From contig JANXVC010000232.1 in assembly GCA_025351925.1 (NCBI GenBank), forward strand, positions 1 through 43,313: a DNA stretch of 43,313 nt. The letters run 5' to 3'. Positions 1 through 7,858 of the stretch are shown piece by piece. The notes beneath the pieces are model-generated. The model saw only the letters and a list, made by a program, of their open reading frames with translations, was not told where the DNA came from and made no database searches. The first letter of the stretch is position 1. Each line of letters opens with the position of its first letter. Position numbers and translations under genes: made by a program. This DNA comes from Rhodospirillales bacterium. Its GTDB lineage: Bacteria; Pseudomonadota; Alphaproteobacteria; Acetobacterales; Acetobacteraceae.

Positions 1-1
1 C

Positions 2-470
<469 letters not shown>

Positions 471-519
471 GTTCTTTGGATGGTGAATATGCGTGTGATC
501 TGAGATGGTTGCAGGAAGG
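471..519 (+). promoter_or_regulatory. CRISPR leader
   Basis: These 49 bases between the cas2 stop and the first repeat are more AT-rich than their surroundings (for example TGGTGAATATGCG). In type I-E systems the leader carries the array promoter and the site where Cas1-Cas2 inserts new spacers. It is short, so the functional leader may reach back into the 3' end of cas2. I could not identify a clear IHF site or sigma-70 hexamers by eye. Confidence 0.6.
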
Positions 520-1404
520 GTGTGCCCCGCAGGCGCGGGGATGAACCGATTTGCTACTTGGCGGGGGTACGATGCAAATAGTGTGCCCCGCAGGCGCGGG
601 GATGAACCGCCTTGCAGGCGAGATTGGCACGGCGCTTGTTGGTGTGCCCCGCAGGCGCGGGGATGAACCGCCCTGGAGGCGAGTCCATGACCATCACCTC
701 GGGTGTGCCCCGCAGGCGCGGGGATGAACCGCCGTTGGCGATGTTATGGCTCCAATCGAGATAGTGTGCCCCGCAGGCGCGGGGATGAACCGATCCGGTT
801 GCAGGGTTTACCGGCGTGTTCCTGGTGTGCCCCGCAGGCGCGGGGATGAACCGAACATTTACGGGAGCCTCATACCGGACGCCAAGTGTGCCCCGCAGGC
901 GCGGGGATGAACCGTGCGGGAAACCGAGAAGTCAGCCGCGCCTATCGTGTGCCCCGCAGGCGCGGGGATGAACCGATGGAACCATCTTTGCGGACAACCC
1001 GCATAGCGTGTGCCCCGCAGGCGCGGGGATGAACCGGATCAGCTTGCCAGCAAGGTCCGCATCTTCGAGTGTGCCCCGCAGGCGCGGGGATGAACCGAGT
1101 GCTACCGTCCGCTTCGTTGCCCCATGTGTGTGTGCCCCGCAGGCGCGGGGATGAACCGTTCAAGCCAGACCGCTATGCGCTGCTGAAAACGTGTGCCCCG
1201 CAGGCGCGGGGATGAACCGCGGGAGCGCCGGTCAGCCCGGTGACAGACGGCGTGTGCCCCGCAGGCGCGGGGATGAACCGCCGTTCTATCCGCTGTTTCT
1301 CCGCTGCGACGACGTGTGCCCCGCAGGGGCGGGGATTAGCCGATTCTTGCTTTCGTCAAACACGATCATCGCCGCGTGTTTCCCGCAAACACGGGAATAA
1401 CCCA
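520..1404 (+). CRISPR. Type I-E CRISPR array, 14 repeats plus one decayed repeat
   Basis: The 29-bp repeats begin at 520, 581, 642, 703, 764, 825, 886, 947, 1008, 1069, 1130, 1191, 1252, 1314 and, strongly degenerate, 1376. The unit opens GTGTGCCCCGC and closes GCGCGGGGATGAACCG. It contains a perfect 6-bp hairpin, CCCCGC/GCGGGG with loop AGGC, the structure cut by Cas6e. Spacers are 32 bp except the last two (1281-1313 and 1343-1375), which are 33 bp. The first 13 repeats are identical. Repeat 14 (1314-1342) has changes in the loop and the 3' handle, and the repeat at 1376 keeps roughly 20 of 29 positions. Perfect repeats next to cas2 and decay at the far end fix the leader on the left. No spacer visibly matches another part of this window. 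Confidence 0.98.
1376..1404 (+). repeat. Decayed terminal CRISPR repeat
   Basis: This segment starts GTGTTTCCCGCA and has about nine differences from the array consensus. The hairpin is partly kept: TCCCG can pair with CGGGA, so the outer C:G pair has become T:A on both sides, while the inner C:G is lost. It sits 33 bp after repeat 14 and 33 bp before the stop of the PIN toxin on the opposite strand. It may simply be an old trailer repeat, or a diverged repeat from another I-E lineage kept for a purpose. Confidence 0.75.
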
Positions 1405-1437
1405 GCGGACGCTTGAAATACTACGGCCAGTCAGTGT

Positions 1438-1833
1438 TCAGGCCACAGCCGTCAGGTCGGTTCTCGGGAAATCGTTGCCCTTAAACAGCAGAGGCAAGCT
1501 GCGGGCTTTTGCGAGAGCGTATGACGCGCAGTCGCCCAAATTAAGCGCAGCGGAGTGCCTGCCTTTGCCATACTGCAGGAAGGCCGTTCTCGCCGCCCCC
1601 ACCAACTCCGTATCCTGCGCCACGACCCGCATCCCTGCCCGGGCAATCAGCGCATCAAGCTCCACCCAGGCTGTAGCGTCACCCGTGCGTCCGGCGAGCA
1701 CCATGCTGGTCTCGAGCAAGCTGACCGACGAGAGGAGGCAGCCTTCCGCCTCGGCAATCGCCTGCAGGAAGCGATCTGCCTCGGGCTCCCGCCGCAGGAT
1801 GGCGACCAATGCCGAGCTGTCGGTCACGATCAA
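1438..1833 (-). CDS. vapC: PIN-domain toxin (VapC family)
   Basis: This 131-residue protein has the VapC pattern. The N terminus is MIVTDSSALVAIL with the first acidic residue at Asp5. A central helix carries a conserved glutamate (SVSLLETSMVL), and near the C terminus NLGDCASYALAKA supplies the third acidic site, followed by LPLLFKGNDF. VapC proteins are Mg-dependent ribonucleases, usually cutting tRNA or rRNA, and are held inactive by a co-encoded antitoxin. The start codon is TTG at 1833 and lies inside a tandem repeat with no recognisable Shine-Dalgarno sequence, so translation may be weak. The gene lies 38 bases after the HTH antitoxin stop on the same strand, and its 3' end faces the CRISPR trailer. 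Confidence 0.88.
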   Translation of the reverse strand: MIVTDSSALVAILRREPEADRFLQAIAEAEGCLLSSVSLLETSMVLAGRTGDATAWVELDALIARAGMRVVAQDTELVGAARTAFLQYGKGRHSAALNLGDCASYALAKARSLPLLFKGNDFPRTDLTAVA

Positions 1834-1869
1834 GCGGGGACGATCAAGCGGGGACGATCAAACCGGGAC
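1828..1869. repeat. 14-bp tandem repeat, three copies, at the toxin start
   Basis: GATCAAGCGGGGAC occurs at 1828-1841 and 1842-1855, with a third copy carrying two changes at 1856-1869. The block fills the gap between the antitoxin stop and the toxin start and includes the TTG start codon. On the minus strand each unit supplies a TTG and a TGA. Because 14 is not a multiple of 3, gain or loss of one unit would shift which TTG is in frame. The segment GCGGGGACGATC matches the CRISPR repeat end GCGGGGATGAAC at 10 of 12 positions, which may be chance. Confidence 0.9.
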
Positions 1870-1871
1870 TA

Positions 1872-2222
1872 TCACGCCGGCAAGCCGTTCTCATCGTAGA
1901 GGTCGGCATCGGTCAGCGGCTCATGCCCTTGCAGCCGGGCGGCGCTGCGCAGGCTGATGGTGCGGAGATCCTCGAACAAGGATTGTACATCCGGCGTGGG
2001 CGCACGCCGCTGGCGGACGCCGTTTTGGATGAACTCCGCTCCGGCCTGCTCCAAAACATGGCGGACACCGTCGAGGATGACGGGCGACACGCGTTCGCGT
2101 CCATCCGCTCCCTCCAGCCGACGAATGGTGACAACGGAGACGTGGGCACGCTTAGCGAGGTCGGCCTGCTCAATGTGCAGAAGCGCCCGGGCAGCGCGAA
2201 TCTGTTCGGGTGTGATCTCCAT
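1872..2222 (-). CDS. XRE-type HTH antitoxin/regulator paired with the PIN toxin
   Basis: This is a 116-residue protein. Residues ~5-60 form a Cro/C1-type helix-turn-helix (IRAARALLHIEQADLAKRA, then VSVVTIRRLEG), and residues ~60-75 form a short linker. The C-terminal ~40 residues end ARLQGHEPLTDADLYDENG, a tail of the kind that antitoxins fold over PIN toxins. Antitoxin first and toxin second on one strand is the standard toxin-antitoxin order. Most VapB antitoxins use AbrB, RHH or Phd domains, so an XRE DNA-binding domain is less common. It probably represses its own promoter, which would lie in 2223-2360, opposite to zwf. The antitoxin role is inferred from the tail and the neighbour. Confidence 0.8.
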   Translation of the reverse strand: MEITPEQIRAARALLHIEQADLAKRAHVSVVTIRRLEGADGRERVSPVILDGVRHVLEQAGAEFIQNGVRQRRAPTPDVQSLFEDLRTISLRSAARLQGHEPLTDADLYDENGLPA

Positions 2223-2360
2223 GATCGAAAGCTATCTTGTTCAGATGCTGCCGATCAAGCGTTTCTGAGTCGCGGGCGCCCGCCGTCCGATTGTTTTTGG
2301 ACGCACACGCGCCGCCTTCATGCTAACCCGGTCCGGTCACCACTGCAGGCGTACTGCCCC

Positions 2361-3842
2361 ATGTCGAAGATCATTCCCGTCCCGCCGTTCGATTTCGTCA
2401 TATTCGGCGGCACCGGCGACCTGACGCTGCGCAAGCTGCTGCCGGCGCTGTATCACCGGTTCCTCGACGGCCAGATCCCCGCCGAGTCGCAGATCATCGC
2501 CGTGGCCCGCTCCGACCTGTCGAGCGCCGCCTATCGCGGCCGGGCGGCGGACGCGCTGCGTCACTACGTCGAGCCGGCGAACCTGCGCAATCCCGCCGAG
2601 ACGGGCTTCTACGAGATGCTGCACTACGTCCGGCTGGACGCGGCGGCGGAGGACCAGGACTGGTCCGGGTTGCACTCGCTGCTGTCGAACGACCGGATCC
2701 GGGTGTTCTACCTCGCGACCTCGCCGAACCTGTTCGGCCCGATCTGCGACGCCCTGGCGCATAACGGCCTCAACCAGAACGAGGCCCGGGTCGTGCTGGA
2801 GAAGCCGATCGGCCGCGACCTCGAATCCGCCCAGGCCATCAACGACGAGGTCGGGCGCTGTTTTCCCGAGGCGAGCACCTTCCGCATCGACCATTTCCTC
2901 GGCAAAGAGACGGTGCAGAACCTGCTGGCGCTGCGCTTCGCCAACACGATCTTCGAGCGGTTGTGGAACGCCGACGTCATCGACCACGTGCAGATCACCG
3001 TTGCCGAAACGGTCGGCGTCGAGGGCCGCGGCGGCTATTACGACCACTCGGGCGCGCTGCGCGACATGGTGCAGAACCATTTGCTGCAGCTGTTGTGCCT
3101 GCTGGCGATGGAGCAGCCGGTGTCGCTGGGGGCCGACGCGGTGCGCGACGAAAAGCTGAAGGTGCTGCGCAGCCTGCGCCCGCTCGAGCTGTACGAGGTG
3201 CCGGCGATGACGGTGCGCGGCCAGTATATCGCCGGTGCGGTGAACGGGAAGCCGGTGCCGGGCTATCTCGCGGACCTCGGCCACAATGAGAGCGACATCG
3301 AGACCTTCGTCGCGATCAAGGCCGAGCTGAACAGCCGGCGCTGGGCCGGGGTGCCGTTCTACCTGCGGACCGGCAAGCGGATGCCGCAGAAGGTGTCGGA
3401 GATCGTGGTGCAGTTCCGCCGGCTGCCGTTCTCCATCTTCCCGAAGGAGCACACGCTGGAGGCCAACAAGCTGATCATCCGGCTGCAGCCGGAGGAAGGC
3501 ATGCGGCTTGAGATGATGACCAAGGAGCCCGGGCCCGGCGGCTTGCAGCTCCGTCCCACCGGGCTCGACATCAGCTATGAGAAGACGTTCGGCGGGCGGT
3601 TCCCGGATGCGTATGAGCGGCTGCTGATGGATACGGTGCGGGGCAACTCGACGCTGTTCATGCGGCGGGACGAGGTCGAGGCGGCGTGGCAATGGGTGAC
3701 GCCGATCATGGAGGCCTGGGGCAGCCGGGGGGAGCGGCCGCGGCCATATGCCGCCGGAAGCTGGGGGCCGACCGCGGCGATCGCGCTCATCGAGCGGGAC
3801 GGCCGCACCTGGCACGAGGATTTGGGCGACGGGCAGGAGTAG
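2361..3842 (+). CDS. zwf: Glucose-6-phosphate 1-dehydrogenase
   Basis: The protein has 493 residues, the usual length for the family. The N terminus carries the NADP-binding motif IFGGTGDLTLRKLLPALY. The catalytic motif RIDHFLGKETVQN is present, with the active-site His in DHFLGKE, and the substrate-site region PFYLRTGKRMPQ follows. It oxidises glucose 6-phosphate to 6-phosphogluconolactone with NAD(P)+, feeding the oxidative pentose phosphate or Entner-Doudoroff route. The frame is open far upstream to 1809, but that stretch reads across the toxin-antitoxin pair, and family alignment starts at this ATG (MSKIIPVPPFDFVIFGG). No other pathway genes (pgl, edd) adjoin it, so it appears to be a single-gene unit, convergent with the acyl-CoA ligase. 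Confidence 0.96.
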   Translation: MSKIIPVPPFDFVIFGGTGDLTLRKLLPALYHRFLDGQIPAESQIIAVARSDLSSAAYRGRAADALRHYVEPANLRNPAETGFYEMLHYVRLDAAAEDQDWSGLHSLLSNDRIRVFYLATSPNLFGPICDALAHNGLNQNEARVVLEKPIGRDLESAQAINDEVGRCFPEASTFRIDHFLGKETVQNLLALRFANTIFERLWNADVIDHVQITVAETVGVEGRGGYYDHSGALRDMVQNHLLQLLCLLAMEQPVSLGADAVRDEKLKVLRSLRPLELYEVPAMTVRGQYIAGAVNGKPVPGYLADLGHNESDIETFVAIKAELNSRRWAGVPFYLRTGKRMPQKVSEIVVQFRRLPFSIFPKEHTLEANKLIIRLQPEEGMRLEMMTKEPGPGGLQLRPTGLDISYEKTFGGRFPDAYERLLMDTVRGNSTLFMRRDEVEAAWQWVTPIMEAWGSRGERPRPYAAGSWGPTAAIALIERDGRTWHEDLGDGQE

Positions 3843-3860
3843 CGGTCCCAAAAGGCACGC

Positions 3861-5411
3861 TCAAAGCCCCATCACCGCGGACTCCGTGCCGCTATAACGA
3901 AGACGCAGCTCGCGCTTCAGCAGCTTGCCGGCGGTGTTCTTCGGCAGGCTCTCGGCGAAGAACACCCGCTTGGGCAGCTTGAACGACGCCAATAGGGGCC
4001 GGGCGTGCTCGATCAGGTCCGCCTCGGTGGCGGTGACGCCGTCGCGCAGCACGATGACCGCGGCGACCGCCTCGATCCATTTGGGGTCGGGCACGGCAAT
4101 GACGGCGACCTCGGAGACGGCGGGGTGGGTGAACAGCGCCTCCTCCACCTCGCGGCTGGCGACCAGGACGCCGCCGGTGTTGATCATGTCCTTGGTGCGG
4201 TCCACGACGTATAGGTAGCCCTCGGCGTCGAAGGTGCCGATGTCGCCTGAGTGGAACCAGCCGCCCTCGAATGCCTTGGCCGTCTCCGCCGGGTCGTCCC
4301 AGTAGCCGAGCATGAGTTGCGGGGAGCGATGGACGATCTCCCCATGCTCGCCGGGCGGCACGTCGCGCATGTCCAGGTCAACGACGCGCGTCTGGACGTT
4401 GAGGACGGGTCGGCCGACCGAGGCTGGGCGGGCGTCATGCTCCTCGGGTTTCAGGAGCGTCGCGAGGGGGGCGATTTCGCTCTGGCCGTAGGCGTTGTAG
4501 AGCCGGATGCCTGGCAAGCGCTCCTGTAATTCTCGTAGGACCGGTACCGGCATGATCGCTGCGCCGTAATAGGCCTTTTGCAAGCTGCCAAGCGCGCGGG
4601 TGGCGAAATCGGGGTGGCGCAGCAAGCTGATCCAGACGGTCGGGGGCGCGAAGAACGAGGTCAGGCGGTACTGCTCGATCAACTCCAGGCAAAGGGCAGG
4701 CACCGGGCTCTCGATCAGCATGATCTCCGCGCCGGCCATGAGCTGAGGCATGGCGAGGGCGTGCATCTGCGCGGTGTGATAAAGCGGCAGGGCCGCCAGG
4801 ACGCGGTCGGCCGCGGTGAACTCAGCCGCGATGATGCAGCTCACGTATTCGGCGAGCAGGGCCCGGTGGGTCAGCATCGCGCCTTTTGGGCGCCCTGTGG
4901 TGCCGGAGGTATAAAGGATCTGTGCCACATCGCCGTCCCTGACGTTCTCGCCGACCTCCGCGGGCGTTCCGTCAGCGGGCGTGCCGTCACTGGGCGTGAT
5001 CATGTCGAATGTCTGGACGACGGGCGCTCCGGCGGCGTTCGCCGTGGCTGCCAGCACAGGATCGTGCAGCAGCAGGCGCGCGCCGGACTGCTTGACGATG
5101 TAGGACAGCTCGGGCGGCGTCAGGGCGTAGTTGGCCGGGACGTGGATCAGCCCCGCCTTGCAGCAGGCGAGCCAGCACAGAAGGTAATGATCGGAGTTGC
5201 GGCCGAAGGCGACGATGCGGTCACCGGGCTGCAGCCCCGATGCCAGCAGGCCGGCCGCCATCCCGGTGGTGACGGCATCGAGCGCCCGATAGCTCCAGAC
5301 GCGGTCGTCGAAACGCAGCGCGACGCGGTCGCGGAAGCGGTCCGCCGCGCGGCCGATCGCGTCGCCGATGATGTTCCGCCCCGCCCGGCGTGCTGCTGCC
5401 GCGTCGTCCAT
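3861..5411 (-). CDS. Acyl-CoA synthetase (AMP-forming, class I adenylate-forming enzyme)
   Basis: This 516-residue enzyme has the full adenylate-forming signature. The P-loop is LYTSGTTGRPKGAMLTH (near residue 190), followed by the A5 motif YNAYGQSE, the A7-A8 motifs GGWFHSGDIGTFDAEGYLYV and DRTKDMINTGG, and the terminal KNTAGKLLKREL with the catalytic lysine. It would activate a carboxylic acid with ATP to an acyl-CoA. The substrate (fatty, aryl or other acid) cannot be read from the sequence. The ATG at 5411 is preceded by GGGGAAA. The frame continues upstream to 5537, but those codons read like intergenic DNA. It is divergent from the ABC transporter operon and may share its regulatory region. 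Confidence 0.93.
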   Translation of the reverse strand: MDDAAAARRAGRNIIGDAIGRAADRFRDRVALRFDDRVWSYRALDAVTTGMAAGLLASGLQPGDRIVAFGRNSDHYLLCWLACCKAGLIHVPANYALTPPELSYIVKQSGARLLLHDPVLAATANAAGAPVVQTFDMITPSDGTPADGTPAEVGENVRDGDVAQILYTSGTTGRPKGAMLTHRALLAEYVSCIIAAEFTAADRVLAALPLYHTAQMHALAMPQLMAGAEIMLIESPVPALCLELIEQYRLTSFFAPPTVWISLLRHPDFATRALGSLQKAYYGAAIMPVPVLRELQERLPGIRLYNAYGQSEIAPLATLLKPEEHDARPASVGRPVLNVQTRVVDLDMRDVPPGEHGEIVHRSPQLMLGYWDDPAETAKAFEGGWFHSGDIGTFDAEGYLYVVDRTKDMINTGGVLVASREVEEALFTHPAVSEVAVIAVPDPKWIEAVAAVIVLRDGVTATEADLIEHARPLLASFKLPKRVFFAESLPKNTAGKLLKRELRLRYSGTESAVMGL

Positions 5412-5560
5412 TGCGTTTCCCCGATTTGCCCGGCGTCCCCTGCAGCAACGCCAGCCTTTGCATAAACAATTGCCCGCATCGTGCGAATTGTGCAACGCTG
5501 TCTTTATAAAACCGCATGACGGCAACCGGCCGAACAACAGGCCGACTTGGGGGACGTAGC

Positions 5561-6907
5561 ATGACAGCCGTAACGGGTGTTTCGCGTCGCACTGCCTTAA
5601 AATTGGGAACCGCGGCGGCGGCGCTGCCGCTAGTGCATATCCGCAGCGCCGGGGCGGCCGGGCGGCTCAGCGTCGGGTTCTGGGACCATTGGGTGCCCGG
5701 CGCCAACGACGCGATGACCAAGCTCGTTCGGCAATGGAGCGACAAGACCAAGACCGAGGTCTCGATCGACTACATCACGTCCGTTGGCAACAAGACCCTG
5801 CTGACGCTCGCGGCCGAGGCGCAGGCGAAGGCCGGCCACGACATCCAGGCATTCCCGACCTGGGAGGTGCATAACAGCGCCGAGCTGCTGGAGCCGATGG
5901 ACGACGTGGTGAAGCGCCTCTCGGCCAAGTACGGCCCGGTGAACTCCATCGTGGAGTACCTCTCGAAGATCGACGGATCGTATCGGGCGGTCCCGGCGAT
6001 CTCCGGCAGCCAGGTGAAGCCCTGCTGCTCGCGCATCGACCTGTTCAAGCAGCACGTCGGCATGGATCTCCAGGCCGTGTTCCCGGCGGCGGCGGCCATG
6101 GGGCCGGGCTACGACGCCTGGACGTGGGACGCCTTTTTGTCGGCGGCCGAGAAGTGCTCGAAGGCCGGGTTCCCGTTCGGCATGCCGATGGGGCAGTTCA
6201 CCGACGCGGTGGACTGGGTCGGCGCGATGTTCACGAGCTATGGCGCCGAGCTCGCCGATGCGAAGGGCAACATCACCGTGAAGTCAGACGCGGTGCGCCA
6301 GGCGCTTGAGTGGTTCAAGCGCCTGATGCCGCATTTGCCGGGCGACGTGTACAGCTGGGACGACGCGTCGAACAACCGGGCGCTGATCTCCGGCAAAAGC
6401 GCCTTGATCATGAACCCGCCGTCTGCTTGGGCCGTCGCGGTTCGCGACAACCCGAGCGTGGGCGAGCAGTGCTGGACGCATCCGAACCCGGCGGGTTCGA
6501 AGGGCCGCTTCCTGCCGTATCTGCCGTATTTCTGGGGCGCCTGGAACTTCGGCAAAAACAAAAGCGCCGCCAAGGAGCTGATCGAGTGGCTGAGCGAGCG
6601 CGAACAGGCCGAGGCGCTGTGCACGGCGTCGCACGGCTACGACACGCCGCCGTTCCAGAGCATGACGGACTTCGCGGTGTGGGCCAATGAGGGGCCGCCG
6701 AAGGGCGTGGTCTCCAACTATCAGCTCAAGCCCGGGCACAACGCGAAGGCCAGCATCGCCGCCTTCCCGGCCCCGCCCGAGATGGCGGTGCAGATCTATA
6801 ACCAGGCGACGATGACCAAGATGGTGGCGCGCTGCACCCAGGGCGGCCAGTCGATCGAGCAGACTATCGCCTGGGCCGAGGGCGAGCTGCAGGGCTTCAA
6901 CCGCTAA
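5561..6907 (+). CDS. ABC transporter extracellular solute-binding protein, family 1
   Basis: This 448-residue periplasmic binding protein begins MTAVTGVSRRTALKLG, a twin-arginine (Tat) signal (SRRTALK), followed by an alanine-rich core and a likely cleavage after SAGA. The mature part (VGFWDHWVPGANDAM, then the ends of two lobes) resembles carbohydrate- or polyol-binding proteins of the MalE/UgpB type. The ATG at 5561 has GGGGGA 7-8 bases upstream. The gene leads an operon with two permeases whose starts follow within 15 bases or overlap. Tat export suggests that the protein folds in the cytoplasm or binds a ligand early. The substrate is not determined. Confidence 0.9.
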   Translation: MTAVTGVSRRTALKLGTAAAALPLVHIRSAGAAGRLSVGFWDHWVPGANDAMTKLVRQWSDKTKTEVSIDYITSVGNKTLLTLAAEAQAKAGHDIQAFPTWEVHNSAELLEPMDDVVKRLSAKYGPVNSIVEYLSKIDGSYRAVPAISGSQVKPCCSRIDLFKQHVGMDLQAVFPAAAAMGPGYDAWTWDAFLSAAEKCSKAGFPFGMPMGQFTDAVDWVGAMFTSYGAELADAKGNITVKSDAVRQALEWFKRLMPHLPGDVYSWDDASNNRALISGKSALIMNPPSAWAVAVRDNPSVGEQCWTHPNPAGSKGRFLPYLPYFWGAWNFGKNKSAAKELIEWLSEREQAEALCTASHGYDTPPFQSMTDFAVWANEGPPKGVVSNYQLKPGHNAKASIAAFPAPPEMAVQIYNQATMTKMVARCTQGGQSIEQTIAWAEGELQGFNR

Positions 6908-6922
6908 CCTAGGAGCTGCGCG

Positions 6923-7858
6923 ATGGCGGACGGCGCCACCCTGCCGATCGGCGTCCCCATTGCGGCCCGTCGCCCCGGCGGCATGCAGCGCTTCATGCGG
7001 CAACGCTCCACTATCGCGTTTGCCATGTGCGTGCCGCTGCTGGCGGTGGTGATCAGCCTCGTGGTCTATCCGGCGATCTACGCGATCTATCTGTCGATGC
7101 TGAACAAGAAGATGACGAGGTTCGTCGGCCTCGACAATTTCAGTTTTCTGCTCGGCCGGCCGACGTTCCAGATGGTGATCTTCCAAAGCGTGCTGTTCGC
7201 CGTCTCCGCCGTCATCCTCAAGGCGCTGCTCGGCTTCGTGCTGGCGCATCTCATGCAGAATATCCCCGGCCGGCAGCAGCGGCTGTGGCGCGGGCTATTG
7301 CTCGTGCCGTGGGTGATCCCGCTGGCGATGTCCACGCTTGGCTGGTGGTGGCTGTTCGACCCGTCGTACTCCGCCTTCAACTGGGTGCTGAACGCGTTCG
7401 GCGGCCCGTCGATCCCGTGGTTAGGTGCTACGTGGTGGGCGCGGTTCTCCGTCATCCTGGTGAATGTCTGGTACGGCACGCCGTTTTTCCTGATTATGTA
7501 TCTCGCCGCGCTGAAGTCGGTGCCGGAGCAGCTCTACGAGGCCGCCAGCATCGACGGCGCCGGGTTCTGGCAGAAATTATGGCACGTGACGCTGCCGATG
7601 ATGCGCAACGTCATCTCGATCACCGTGCTGTTCAGCCTGATCATCACCTTCGCCAACTTCGACATCGTGCGCATCCTCACCAATGGCGGGCCGCAGGACC
7701 AGACGCACCTGTTCGCGACGTATTCCTTCCAGGTCGGCATCCAGTCCGGCGACATCCCGCTGGGTGCTGCCGTCAGCCTGTTCATGCTGCCGATCCTCGC
7801 GGTGTTCGCCTACTTCGTGCTGCGCGGCGTGAACGAGCGGTCCAAGGAGGCGATGTGA
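6923..7858 (+). CDS. ABC sugar-type permease, MalF/UgpA class
   Basis: This 311-residue inner-membrane protein has about six transmembrane helices. The first is near residues 30-55 (IAFAMCVPLLAVVISLVVYP). The permease-ATPase coupling (EAA) loop is LYEAASIDGAGFWQKLWHV followed by TLPMM. It pairs with the next gene to form the heterodimeric channel for the substrate delivered by the upstream binding protein. TAGGAG precedes its ATG. The next start overlaps its stop. The ATPase that would bind the EAA loop is not encoded here. Confidence 0.93.
   Translation: MADGATLPIGVPIAARRPGGMQRFMRQRSTIAFAMCVPLLAVVISLVVYPAIYAIYLSMLNKKMTRFVGLDNFSFLLGRPTFQMVIFQSVLFAVSAVILKALLGFVLAHLMQNIPGRQQRLWRGLLLVPWVIPLAMSTLGWWWLFDPSYSAFNWVLNAFGGPSIPWLGATWWARFSVILVNVWYGTPFFLIMYLAALKSVPEQLYEAASIDGAGFWQKLWHVTLPMMRNVISITVLFSLIITFANFDIVRILTNGGPQDQTHLFATYSFQVGIQSGDIPLGAAVSLFMLPILAVFAYFVLRGVNERSKEAM

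Noticed and set aside
520-1375. Self-targeting spacer
   Set aside because: Reading the 14 spacers against the rest of the window by eye gave no match longer than chance; a computed search would be needed to exclude it.
1809-2360. Long upstream extension of the zwf reading frame
   Set aside because: It reads antisense through the XRE-PIN pair and shows no dehydrogenase similarity; the family start is the ATG at 2361.
2337-3851. 504-codon minus-strand open frame opposite zwf
   Set aside because: Typical antisense shadow of a GC-rich gene; composition is Arg/His/Leu-rich and zwf is unambiguous.
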